Assembly (NCBI RefSeq): GCF_005796205.1
Contig: NZ_VAHN01000014.1
Span: 27,799 to 91,798 of the forward strand
Direction of reading: 5' to 3'
Length of the DNA stretch: 64,000 nt
Origin: Pseudarthrobacter sp. NamE2
GTDB taxonomy: Bacteria > Actinomycetota > Actinomycetes > Actinomycetales > Micrococcaceae
Part shown: piece by piece, positions 1 through 8,300 of the stretch
Position numbering within the stretch: the stretch's first letter is position 1
Layout of the letters: each line of letters starts with the position of its first letter
Program-made: the position numbers and the translations under genes
The notes under the pieces: model-generated
What the model was told of the DNA's origin: nothing
The model's input: the letters and a program-made list of their open reading frames with translations, nothing else
Databases searched by the model: none

Positions 1-33
1 CTTCCGCTTTTTTGTTGCCTGCTGAGATGGGTC

Positions 34-903
34 CTACTTCAGGAATTTGGACGTGCGGCGGTCCGCGAGGATCTTCCCCTTGGTCTGGCAGGTGGGACAG
101 TACTGGAGTGCCGTGTCCGCAAACGAAACTTCCCGCACGGTGTCCCCGCACACGGGGCAGGCTTCGCCGGTCCGTGCGTGAACCCTCATGTGGCTGCGCT
201 TGACGTCCTTCAGGTCTTTCGGCGGCTTGCCGCTGGCTTCTGCCATTGCCGTGCCCAGGACGTCATGGATAGCGTCGTAGAGGACCTGTACGGCGGCCCG
301 GTCCAGCGATTTCGCCGTTGCGAAGGGAGAAATCCTGGCCGCATGCAGGATCTCGTCGCTGTACGCGTTGCCGATGCCCGCGATGACGCTCTGGCTGCGC
401 AGGAGGCCCTTTATCTGCTGCGAACTGCCGGCCAGGATCTCCGCCAGCATGTCGGCGTCGAACTTTTCGGTGAAGGGGTCCGGGCCCAGCGTGGCGATGC
501 CAGGCACTTCCCGGGGGTCGCGCACCACGTACACCGCAAGGCTCTTCTTGCTGCCGGCTTCGGTGAGGTCGAACCCGCGGGGCCCGTCCGGCCCGGTGAA
601 GGCGCAGCGGACGGCGATCAGGCCCTTGCCCATCCGCAACGCTCCGTCAGGCGGGTGGTCCGTAAAGCGCAGCCAACCGGCCCGGGCCAGGTGGAAGACG
701 AGGGAGGCACCGTCCGTGTCGATGCTGATGAATTTTCCAAAGCGCCGGACGCCGCCTACCGTCCGGCCTTCGAGCGCCGTGTAGGGCGGATCGGCTGTCT
801 TCAGTACCGCGAAGGACACGATCTGCAGTTTGGCCAGCACCGTTCCCCGCAGCTGTCCGTCGAGAAACTGGACCAAACCGGCCACCTCGGGCATTTCCGG
901 CAT
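34..903 (-). CDS. Fpg/Nei-family DNA glycosylase
   Basis: Base-excision repair glycosylase/AP lyase of the formamidopyrimidine-DNA glycosylase family, 289 residues (usual size about 270-290). The start MPEMPEV places the catalytic Pro2 and Glu3 directly after the initiator Met, which fixes the start. Lys57 in RRFGKF matches the conserved beta-turn lysine. A helix-two-turn-helix is seen around QSVIAGIGNAYSDEI, and the C-terminus has a CxxC...CxxC zinc finger. The finger lacks the usual GR(S/G)T arginine (here ADTALQYC), so substrate choice may differ from classical Fpg; it could be a Nei-like or actinobacterial Fpg2-like enzyme. It is transcribed divergently from gcvH. Family assignment is firm; the damage it recognises is not. 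Confidence 0.9.
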   Translation of the reverse strand: MPEMPEVAGLVQFLDGQLRGTVLAKLQIVSFAVLKTADPPYTALEGRTVGGVRRFGKFISIDTDGASLVFHLARAGWLRFTDHPPDGALRMGKGLIAVRCAFTGPDGPRGFDLTEAGSKKSLAVYVVRDPREVPGIATLGPDPFTEKFDADMLAEILAGSSQQIKGLLRSQSVIAGIGNAYSDEILHAARISPFATAKSLDRAAVQVLYDAIHDVLGTAMAEASGKPPKDLKDVKRSHMRVHARTGEACPVCGDTVREVSFADTALQYCPTCQTKGKILADRRTSKFLK

Positions 904-976
904 GGCTACCTGCCCGCTTCCGGACGGGCTGCATCAGTGCGCGCGCTCATGCGTCCCATCTTGTCAGAAACCCCCG

Positions 977-1005
977 GTGGACGCCCCGGCAGATGTGCCT
1001 ATACT
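977..1005 (+). promoter_or_regulatory. Probable promoter of gcvH
   Basis: GTGGAC (977-982) and TATACT (1000-1005) are separated by 17 bases, giving a good sigma-70-type match about 60 bases before the gcvH start. I saw no glycine riboswitch in the leader. Confidence 0.55.
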
Positions 1006-1066
1006 TTCAGCGGCGGTCTGTTTCCGGGCCCCGTGTACCTGGTGTTTGACCCGATGAAAGGCCCCC

Positions 1067-1453
1067 ATGAGCAACATTCCCGAAGACCTGTCCTACACCG
1101 CCGAACACGAGTGGGTCTCCGCTCCCAATGCCGACGGTGTGGTCCGTGTGGGCATTACCGACTTTGCGCAGGATGCCCTCGGAGATGTTGTCTACGCGCA
1201 GATGCCCGAGGTCGGCACCAGGATTACGGCAAACGAAGTTGTGGGCGAGGTGGAGTCCACCAAGAGCGTCAGCGACATCTACGCGCCGGTGAGCGGCGAA
1301 GTGGTGGCCCGCAACGAGTCACTGGACACCGATTCGGCCCTGATCAACAGTGATCCCTACGGCGAAGGCTGGCTGATCGAGGTCAAACTGGCCGAGGCGG
1401 ACGCTGTTGACTCATTGCTCAGTGCATCGGAGTACGAACAGCAGGTAGGCTAA
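1067..1453 (+). CDS. gcvH: Glycine cleavage system H protein
   Basis: Lipoyl carrier protein of the glycine cleavage complex. It shuttles the aminomethyl group from GcvP to GcvT and is reduced/oxidised by the L protein in the cytosol. It has 128 residues, normal for the family. The lipoyl attachment motif ESTKS is at 63-67, with Lys66 as the modified residue. The ATG is preceded by GAAAGG. The other gcv genes are not adjacent. Instead it heads the conserved actinobacterial series gcvH-FHA-ftsR-nuclease-merR, an arrangement also known from mycobacteria. Confidence 0.97.
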   Translation: MSNIPEDLSYTAEHEWVSAPNADGVVRVGITDFAQDALGDVVYAQMPEVGTRITANEVVGEVESTKSVSDIYAPVSGEVVARNESLDTDSALINSDPYGEGWLIEVKLAEADAVDSLLSASEYEQQVG

Positions 1454-1609
1454 AGCTAACCGGTATATCCGGTCCGGCTCCGCACCGGAGGCAAGGCGTC
1501 TTCGCACGTCAGCCGCCGGATAGGAGCCGGTGCCGGACCTGCTGGGCAGGGCCGGACGGCATACGTTGGCTGCAGGCCGGAGGGGCTGCAGCGGGAAGAG
1601 GAGGAATCC

Positions 1610-2086
1610 ATGGCTGGCCACACACAGAACCCTGCCGACGGGGATTACGGCGCGGGTGCGGCTAAGGCGTCGGAGACCACTTCCATCCATCTCACCCCCG
1701 TACGGGATGAGCCGACTATCGCCCCCAAGCTTTCCTCCGAGGAGCGGAACTCCATCGAGGCCCTCCCGGCCGGCTCGGCGCTGCTCGTGGCGCACAGCGG
1801 TCCCAACGCCGGCGCCCGCTTCCTGCTGGATTCCGACGTCACCACGGCTGGCCGGCACCCGGACGCCGACATCTTCCTGGACGACGTCACCGTCTCGCGC
1901 CGGCACGTCGAGTTCCGCCGCACTGCCCGCAGCTTCGAGGTAGTGGACATGAACAGCCTGAACGGTACCTACGTCAACCATGACCGGGTGGACTCCGTGG
2001 AGCTGAAATCCGGCAGCGAAGTCCAGATCGGGAAATTCCGCCTTACCTTCTACCTGAGCCCTGCCACCGCTGCAGGCCGCGGCTGA
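1610..2086 (+). CDS. garA: FHA-domain regulator, GarA/OdhI type
   Basis: Small cytosolic phosphothreonine-binding protein of 158 residues. The C-terminal two thirds form an FHA domain with GRHPDAD, SRRH and NSLNGTYVN signatures (about residues 60-145). The N-terminal tail carries ETTS at 22-25, the site phosphorylated by Ser/Thr kinases in mycobacterial GarA and corynebacterial OdhI. In those organisms the unphosphorylated protein inhibits 2-oxoglutarate dehydrogenase and acts on glutamate enzymes; phosphorylation switches this off by self-binding. That role is inferred here from the matching architecture. A strong GAGGAGG ribosome site precedes the ATG. It lies between gcvH and ftsR, as in related genomes. 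A PASTA kinase encoded at 16505-18628 is a candidate modifier. Confidence 0.92.
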   Translation: MAGHTQNPADGDYGAGAAKASETTSIHLTPVRDEPTIAPKLSSEERNSIEALPAGSALLVAHSGPNAGARFLLDSDVTTAGRHPDADIFLDDVTVSRRHVEFRRTARSFEVVDMNSLNGTYVNHDRVDSVELKSGSEVQIGKFRLTFYLSPATAAGRG

Positions 2087-2103
2087 TCCGGGGACCGCTG
2101 CCT

Positions 2104-2826
2104 GTGGCAATGGCACAACCGGAACGCCGGGGACCGCAGGTCCTGAACATCGGCGAAGTCCTCGCGCAACTCAGCGCCGACTTCCCCGGCATGACTGCGT
2201 CCAAAATACGCTTCCTGGAGGAAAAAGGCCTGATCAACCCGCGGCGTACGCCGGCGGGTTACCGGCAGTACTCCGACGGCGACGTGGAACGGCTGCGCTT
2301 CGTCCTTGCCCTGCAGCGGGACCAGTACCTCCCCCTGAAAGTCATCAAGGACTACCTTGACGCCATCGACCGGGGGGAGCGGCCCGAAAACCTTCCGCCC
2401 GGCGTCGTGGTGTCCCCACGCATCGTGTCCGACGAACTGGCCGCCGAACTCCAGAACCGCGGGCGCAAGCTGACGGAGGAACAGCTCCGGACGGAGTCCG
2501 GGGCCAGCGTTCCGCTGCTCCAGGCACTCCTGGATTACGGACTCATCAGCCACAGCAACGGCGAGTTCGGAGAACATGCCCTCCAGGTTGCCCGCGCCTG
2601 CGTCCAGCTGGAAAGCCATGGGCTGGAACCCCGGCACCTGCGCCCGTTCCAGGCCGCGGCCGAGCGTGAGTTCGGCCTGGTGGAGCGTGCCGTGGCGCCG
2701 CTTGCCTCCCGGAAGGACTCCGCGTCCCAGGCACGGGCAGCCGAGGCCGCCCGTGAGATCAGCGACCTCTGCCTCACCCTGCACCGTGCCCTGGTGCAGG
2801 ACCACATCTCACGCATGGACATCTGA
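2104..2826 (+). CDS. ftsR: MerR-family regulator FtsR
   Basis: DNA-binding regulator of 240 residues, homologous to mycobacterial Rv1828 and corynebacterial FtsR, which activates ftsZ. The N-terminal MerR winged helix is visible as NIGEVLAQL, ASKIRFLEEKGL and a GYRQYSDGDVERL wing, followed by a long C-terminal domain. It starts at GTG 2104, though ATG 2110 in frame is also possible. Its stop overlaps the next gene by one base (TGATG), so the pair is co-transcribed. There is no metal- or drug-binding cysteine set. A 13-base element upstream of the second merR gene (3336-3348) recurs before ftsZ in this window (39570-39582), which suits an FtsR operator but is unproven. Confidence 0.88.
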   Translation: MAMAQPERRGPQVLNIGEVLAQLSADFPGMTASKIRFLEEKGLINPRRTPAGYRQYSDGDVERLRFVLALQRDQYLPLKVIKDYLDAIDRGERPENLPPGVVVSPRIVSDELAAELQNRGRKLTEEQLRTESGASVPLLQALLDYGLISHSNGEFGEHALQVARACVQLESHGLEPRHLRPFQAAAEREFGLVERAVAPLASRKDSASQARAAEAAREISDLCLTLHRALVQDHISRMDI

Positions 2827-3329
2827 TGATTGAAGTCGAGATCGTAGGCGTTCGGATCGAACTGCCTTCCAACCAGCCCCTGGTCCTGCTGCGCGAAATG
2901 CACGGCGAACGCCATGTTCCAATCTGGATCGGCACTCCCGAGGCCAGCGCCATAGCCCTCGCCCAGCAGGGCGTGGTCCCGCCGCGCCCCATGACCCACG
3001 ACCTCCTGGTGGATGTGGTGGAGTCGCTGGGCCACAGCGTGGTCAGCGTGAATATCGTGGCAGTGGAAGACAACATCTTTTACGGGCAGCTTCAATTCGA
3101 GAACGGCACCACTGTCAGTTCGAGGGCGTCCGATGCCCTGGCTGTGGCGCTCCGGGCAAAGTGCCGCATCTGGTGCGCGGATTCCGTGATGGATGAGGCG
3201 GGCGTCCGCATCACCGAACATGATGAGGGCGAGGACACAGAGCCCGGTCCCACCGTGGACGAGGAGCGTGAGCTCCGCCGCTTCCGCGAGTTCCTGGACG
3301 ATGTGGAACCTGAGGACTTCGATGGCTAA
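2826..3329 (+). CDS. Bifunctional nuclease family protein (DUF151)
   Basis: A 167-residue protein of the bifunctional nuclease/DUF151 family (mycobacterial Rv1829 homologue). Typical features are the opening MIEVEIVGVRIELPSNQPLVLL, the IWIGTPEASAIAL segment and PRPMTHDLL. Plant and bacterial relatives have been reported to cut DNA or RNA, but the physiological role in actinobacteria is unclear. It overlaps ftsR by one base and has no separate promoter, so it belongs to the garA-ftsR transcription unit. The acidic C-terminal tail (about residues 135-167) is poorly conserved in such proteins. Confidence 0.85.
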   Translation: MIEVEIVGVRIELPSNQPLVLLREMHGERHVPIWIGTPEASAIALAQQGVVPPRPMTHDLLVDVVESLGHSVVSVNIVAVEDNIFYGQLQFENGTTVSSRASDALAVALRAKCRIWCADSVMDEAGVRITEHDEGEDTEPGPTVDEERELRRFREFLDDVEPEDFDG

Positions 3330-3335
3330 GGTCAC

Positions 3336-3348
3336 GTTAAGGTTGCAG
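3336..3348 (+). promoter_or_regulatory. 13-base element shared with the ftsZ leader
   Basis: GTTAAGGTTGCAG lies in the low-GC gap between the nuclease gene and the second merR gene, and is followed by a related GAGGTTGAAAG. The identical 13-mer occurs at 39570-39582 before ftsZ. It may be an operator for one of the two MerR proteins encoded here. Confidence 0.4.
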
Positions 3349-3394
3349 TTGAGGTTGAAAGTTCCGACACGCCTGCTGAAAGCCCCCCGGGTCT

Positions 3395-3423
3395 TTGACC
3401 TGACGCCCCGCCGGGCCTAACGT
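3395..3423 (+). promoter_or_regulatory. Probable promoter of the second merR gene
   Basis: TTGACC (3395-3400) and TAACGT (3418-3423) are spaced by 17 bases. They lie between the 13-base element and the chosen GTG start at 3562, leaving a leader of about 130 bases. Confidence 0.55.
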
Positions 3424-3561
3424 CGAAGTATCAAGTTCCCATTGCCTACGGCAGCCGCGCAAGTCACACTGGAAAGTGCGCCCAGCGAAAACTACACGCA
3501 TGGTCTTCATGCCGAGGCTGCCGCAGTTGTTCCACGGGAACGTAGGACAAGGAGGATCCAG

Positions 3562-4155
3562 GTGAGTCCCAAAGGCGAAGCAGGCGGGCTGAAGCAGCCC
3601 ACGGCTGGTGTTGCTGTGCCCGCGAGCGGTGCCCAGGGCCTCCTGTTTACGGAAGACCTCCCCGTGCTGGACGAGGATGCCGGCTACCGGGGGCCCACCG
3701 CGTGCAAGGCAGCGGGCATCACCTATCGGCAGTTGGATTACTGGGCGCGCACCGGGCTTGTGGAACCCGCAGTCCGCGGTGCTGCCGGTTCCGGCTCCCA
3801 GCGGCTTTACGGCTTCCGGGACATCCTGGTGCTCAAAGTGGTCAAGCGCCTGCTCGATACCGGTGTTTCGCTGCAGCAGATCCGCACCGCCGTCGAGCAC
3901 CTGCGCGAACGCGGCGTGGAGGACCTGGCGCAGATCACCCTGATGAGTGATGGCGCCAGCGTTTACGAATGCACCTCTGCTGACGAAGTGATCGACCTCG
4001 TTCAGGGCGGCCAGGGAGTGTTCGGCATTGCGGTCGGACGGGTATGGCGCGAGGTTGAAGGCAGCCTTGCCTCACTGCCCAGCGAGCATGCCGCAGAGCA
4101 GTCCTTCCCGGACGATGAACTGAGCAAGCGGCGGGCTGCCCGCAAGATCAGCTGA
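3562..4155 (+). CDS. MerR-family transcriptional regulator (Rv1830-like)
   Basis: Second MerR regulator of the cluster, 197 residues from GTG 3562. That start is preceded by AAGGAGG at ideal distance. The open frame reaches back to TTG 3442, but that codon has no ribosome site and lies close behind the candidate promoter. The MerR helix-turn-helix is seen in GYRGPTACKAAGITYRQLDYWARTGL and in the SQRLYGFRDILVLK wing, followed by a predicted coiled segment (LLDTGVSLQQIRTAVEHL). It lacks obvious ligand-binding cysteines. Synteny with ftsR suggests a role in growth or division control. A strong hairpin terminator follows at once. Confidence 0.88.
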   Translation: MSPKGEAGGLKQPTAGVAVPASGAQGLLFTEDLPVLDEDAGYRGPTACKAAGITYRQLDYWARTGLVEPAVRGAAGSGSQRLYGFRDILVLKVVKRLLDTGVSLQQIRTAVEHLRERGVEDLAQITLMSDGASVYECTSADEVIDLVQGGQGVFGIAVGRVWREVEGSLASLPSEHAAEQSFPDDELSKRRAARKIS

Positions 4156-4167
4156 TCCGTTTGAAAC

Positions 4168-4203
4168 GCGAGAGGGCCGCTCCCTACGGAGCGGCCTTCT
4201 CGC
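4168..4203. terminator. Bidirectional terminator between merR and parA
   Basis: A 16-base-pair stem (one G-T pair) with loop CTAC sits between the two convergent stop codons. It can serve both genes. Confidence 0.85.
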
Positions 4204-4210
4204 TGTCTGG

Positions 4211-5041
4211 CTACCGTGCGCGGCTGCGCAGCCCCCTGCCCACAGCCATCAGGTTGGCCAGCAGGTCGTCGAACAGGGCGGCGGTGGCCTTGGCTGAATC
4301 ACCCGGCCAGTGGTGCACGGGATGCGCGGCGCCCTGGATCTGCTGCCAGTTGGCCTGCTCCGGTATACGGGGGCTCAGGAGGAGTTCGCCGAACATGGAC
4401 TCCATCTCCGCCAGGCGGTAGCTGTGCTCCGAGGATCCCGTCCGGACGCGGTTGGCCACGATGCCGGCAGGGGACAGGTTGGGGGCAAACTCCTCGCGGA
4501 ACAACTGGATGGCCCGCATGGTTCGTTCCGTTCCGGCGACCGAGAAAAGTCCGGGTTCGGCAACGAGTGCCACCTTATCGCTGGCAGACCACGCCATCCT
4601 GGTAAGCCCGTTCAGCGACGGCGGGCAGTCGATCAGGACCAGCTGGTAGTTGTCCGTGCCGGCGAGGACGGAGGACAGACGGCGGAGATCGCGGCGTCCC
4701 AGGTCCGGGCGGTCGTAGATACCGGTGTAGGCGGAGCCGACGGCGACATCCAGGACAGCGGGTCCGGAACCGTTGGCATGCGTACGGGCCGTCCAGCTGC
4801 TGCCTACGACGTTTTCGGCCAGTCTTGCGCGGCGCGGGCTCTTGAGCATCCTGCCGATATCCAGCTGGTCACCGGGCTGCACACCCAGTGCTGTGGTCGC
4901 GTCCGCGTGGGGATCAAGGTCCACCACCAGCGTGCTTACACCCGCGGCCAGTGCCGCAGACGCCAATCCCGTGGTGACGGAAGTCTTGCCGACTCCACCC
5001 TTGAGGCTGCTGATGCTGACTACTTGCACTTGAGAGACCAA
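4211..5041 (-). CDS. ParA-family ATPase, orphan
   Basis: ParA/MinD-like P-loop ATPase, 276 residues. The deviant Walker A motif KGGVGKTS is at 14-21, the A' motif VVDLDPHADAT follows, and Walker B is LVLIDCPPSLN. Such proteins position DNA or protein cargo by nucleoid-dependent cycling. No parB or parS-like array is next to it, so it is probably not the main chromosome partition ATPase. The start is TTG 5041; GTG 5029 in frame is an alternative and neither has a strong ribosome site. It is convergent with the second merR gene and divergent from pyc. Cargo is unknown. Confidence 0.87.
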   Translation of the reverse strand: MVSQVQVVSISSLKGGVGKTSVTTGLASAALAAGVSTLVVDLDPHADATTALGVQPGDQLDIGRMLKSPRRARLAENVVGSSWTARTHANGSGPAVLDVAVGSAYTGIYDRPDLGRRDLRRLSSVLAGTDNYQLVLIDCPPSLNGLTRMAWSASDKVALVAEPGLFSVAGTERTMRAIQLFREEFAPNLSPAGIVANRVRTGSSEHSYRLAEMESMFGELLLSPRIPEQANWQQIQGAAHPVHHWPGDSAKATAALFDDLLANLMAVGRGLRSRAR

Positions 5042-5250
5042 AACCTAACGCCGGATGCCGTGTTGGGGGTAATGTTTGCTCCGGCAGAGCCGAAGCCGGA
5101 CGGTCCTGCCGCCCTACTCATCATATGTGGATGCGTCGGCGATTCCTGCCTTATCGGGACTCGGCACGGCATCCGCTGTGCTGGCCGGGGCCCTTTCCGC
5201 CGTAAGGGCTGGAAGCGATCGGGACATGACGGGAAGATCTGTGATGGTCG

Positions 5251-5266
5251 ACACAAAGATTTGTGT
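5251..5266. promoter_or_regulatory. Operator-like dyad upstream of pyc
   Basis: ACACAAA-GA-TTTGTGT is a perfect 7+7 inverted repeat about 65 bases before the pyc start, in the parA-pyc divergent gap. It looks like a site for a dimeric regulator; the protein is unknown. Confidence 0.45.
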
Positions 5267-5331
5267 TTGTCCTTGGAGGTCCTAGACACTGTGACCACTC
5301 ACCGATCCACCCGCAATGATGCAGGAGAAGT

Positions 5332-8300
5332 ATGTTTTCCAAAGTTCTGGTGGCCAACCGCGGCGAAATCGCGATCAGGGCCTTCCGCGCCGGCTACGAG
5401 CTGGGCGCCAAGACCGTTGCCGTCTTCCCACATGAGGACAGGAACTCGATCCACCGCCAGAAAGCCGATGAGGCCTATCTGATCGGCGAGGAAGGGCACC
5501 CCGTCCGTGCCTACCTTGATGTCGACGAGATTGTGCGGGTGGCAAAGGAAGCCGGCGCGGACGCCATTTACCCCGGCTACGGCTTCCTGTCCGAGAACCC
5601 GGGCCTGGCCCGTGCAGCCAAGGATGCCGGCATCACCTTCGTGGGCCCGCCCGCCGAGGTCCTGGAACTGGCCGGCAACAAGGTAGCTGCGCTCAAAGCG
5701 GCGCGCGAAGCCGGCGTCCCCGTCCTCAAGTCCAGCGCCCCCTCGAAGGATTTGGATGAACTCCTGGCGGCAGCCGACGAGATCGGCTTCCCCATCTTCG
5801 CCAAGGCCGTCGCCGGCGGCGGCGGCCGCGGTATGCGGCGGGTGGACACCCGCGAGGCGCTGCCCGAGGCCTTGAAGTCCGCCATGCGCGAGGCTGACGC
5901 CGCGTTCGGCGACCCCACCATGTTCCTGGAACAGGCAGTCCTGCGGCCAAGGCACATTGAAGTGCAAATCCTGGCCGACGCCGAGGGAAACACCATCCAC
6001 CTCTTCGAGCGCGACTGCTCCATCCAGCGCCGCCACCAGAAGGTTATCGAAATTGCTCCCGCGCCGAACCTGGACGAAGGCATCCGCCAGGCCCTCTACC
6101 GCGACGCCGTGAAGTTCGCCAAGGCCCTTAATTACGTCAACGCCGGCACCGTCGAATTCCTCGTGGACACTGCCGGGGAGCGCGCCGGGCAGCACGTCTT
6201 CATCGAGATGAATCCGCGCATCCAGGTGGAGCACACCGTCACTGAAGAAGTCACTGACGTGGACCTGGTTCAGGCCCAGATGCGGATCGCCTCCGGCGAA
6301 ACGCTGGCGGACCTTGGCCTTTCGCAGGATTCGGTGCGCCTGCGCGGCGCTGCCCTGCAGAGCCGCATCACCACGGAGGACCCGGCTAACGGCTTCCGCC
6401 CCGACGTCGGAAAGATCACCGGCTACCGCTCCGCGGGCGGCGCGGGCGTCCGGCTCGACGGCGGCACCGTCTACTCGGGCGCAGAGATCAGCCCGCACTT
6501 CGACTCCATGCTGGTCAAGCTCACCTGCCGCGGCAGGGACTACCCGACAGCAGTGGCACGCGCGCGCCGCGCGCTGGCCGAGTTCCGCATCCGGGGTGTG
6601 TCCACCAACATCTCCTTCCTGCAGGCGGTGCTGGACGATCCAGACTTCGTCGCCGGTGACGTCGCCACCAACTTCATTGATGAGCGTCCGCAGCTCCTCA
6701 AGGCACGGGTGTCCGCGGACCGCGGCACCAAACTCCTCACCTGGCTGGCCGATGTCACTGTCAACAAGCCCAACGGCGAGCTGACAGTGCACTCCAACCC
6801 CGCGGAGAAGCTGCCGTCCGTGAAGGATGTACAGGCAGCCCCCGGTTCCCGGCAGAGGCTCCTCGAACTGGGGCCGGAGGGGTTCGCCCGCGCACTCCGT
6901 GAGCAGAACGCCGTCGCCGTCACCGACACCACGTTCCGTGATGCCCACCAGTCGCTCCTGGCTACCCGTGTCCGCACCCGCGACCTCGTTGCCGCGGGAC
7001 CTGCCGTCACCGCCCTCCTGCCGGAACTGTTCTCTGTCGAGGCATGGGGCGGCGCCACCTACGACGTCGCGCTCCGCTTCCTCGGGGAGGACCCGTGGGA
7101 CCGCCTGGCCGCACTGCGCAAGGCCATGCCGAACGTGTGCATCCAGATGCTGCTCCGCGGCCGGAATACCGTGGGCTACACGCCCTACCCCGAAGAGGTC
7201 ACCGAGGCATTCGTCAACGAGGCAGCGGCCACGGGCATCGACATCTTCCGCATCTTCGACGCCCTGAACGACGTCAGCCAGATGGCCCCCGCAATCCGCG
7301 CCGTCCGGGCCACCGGCACCGCCGTCGCCGAAGTGGCGCTGTGCTACACCGGCGACATGCTGGACCCCAAGGAAACGCTGTACACGCTGGACTACTACCT
7401 GCAGCTTGCCCAGAAGATCGTCGACGCCGGCGCGCACATCCTGGCCATCAAGGACATGGCCGGCCTGCTGCGTCCGGCCGCCGCAGCCAAGCTCGTCGCG
7501 GCACTGCGGGAGCGCTTCGACCTGCCGGTCCACCTGCACACCCACGACACCGCGGGCGGTCAGCTTGCCACCCTCCTGGCTGCCGTCGACGCCGGTGTGG
7601 ACGCCGTGGACGTGGCCTCCGCGTCCCTGGCCGGAACCACCAGCCAGGTGTCCGCTTCGGCCCTGGTCGCAGCCCTGGCGCACACCCCGCGGGACACCGG
7701 CCTGAGCCTCGACGCCGTCAGCTCCCTCGAGCCGTACTGGGAAGCGGTCCGCCGCGTCTACGCCCCGTTCGAGTCCGGCCTTCCGGGACCCACCGGCCGC
7801 GTCTACAAGCACGAGATTCCCGGCGGCCAGCTGTCCAACCTGCGCCAGCAGGCCATGGCCCTCGGCCTGGGGGAGCGCTTTGAAGCCATCGAGGACATGT
7901 ACACCGCCGCCGACCGCATCCTCGGGCACCTGGTGAAGGTGACGCCGTCGTCAAAGGTGGTGGGCGACCTCGCCCTGCACCTCGTGGGACTCAACGCCGA
8001 CCCCGCGGACTTCGAGGCGAACCCGCAGAACTACGACATCCCGGATTCCGTCATCGGCTTCCTGTCCGGCGAGCTCGGTGATCCCCCCGGAGGCTGGCCG
8101 GAGCCCTTCCGCACCAAGGCCCTCCAGGGCCGCAGCGTGAAGGTCCGCGACGTGGAGCTCAGCCCGGAGGACAGCGCCGCGCTGAAGTCCGATTCAAAGA
8201 CCCGCCAGCACACGCTGAACCGGTTGCTCTTCGACGGACCCACCAAGGACTACCTCAAGAGCGTCGAAACCTACGGCAACATTTCCGTCCTGGACACCCG

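Noticed and set aside
904..1066. Glycine riboswitch before gcvH
   Set aside because: The leader after the predicted -10 is only about 55 bases, too short for the aptamer, and shows no matching core.
178..1353. Long open frame (391 codons) on the plus strand over the glycosylase and gcvH
   Set aside because: It is antisense to and out of frame with two clear genes; high-GC sequence gives long shadow frames and the translation has no recognisable domain.
3442..3561. Longer TTG-started form of the second MerR protein
   Set aside because: There is no ribosome site at TTG 3442, while GTG 3562 has AAGGAGG at ideal distance and leaves room for the candidate promoter.
5299..7929. 876-codon open frame opposite pyc
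   Set aside because: It is a mirror of the pyruvate carboxylase codons with no family signature. The same applies to the large antisense frame over dnaE (45772-49293).
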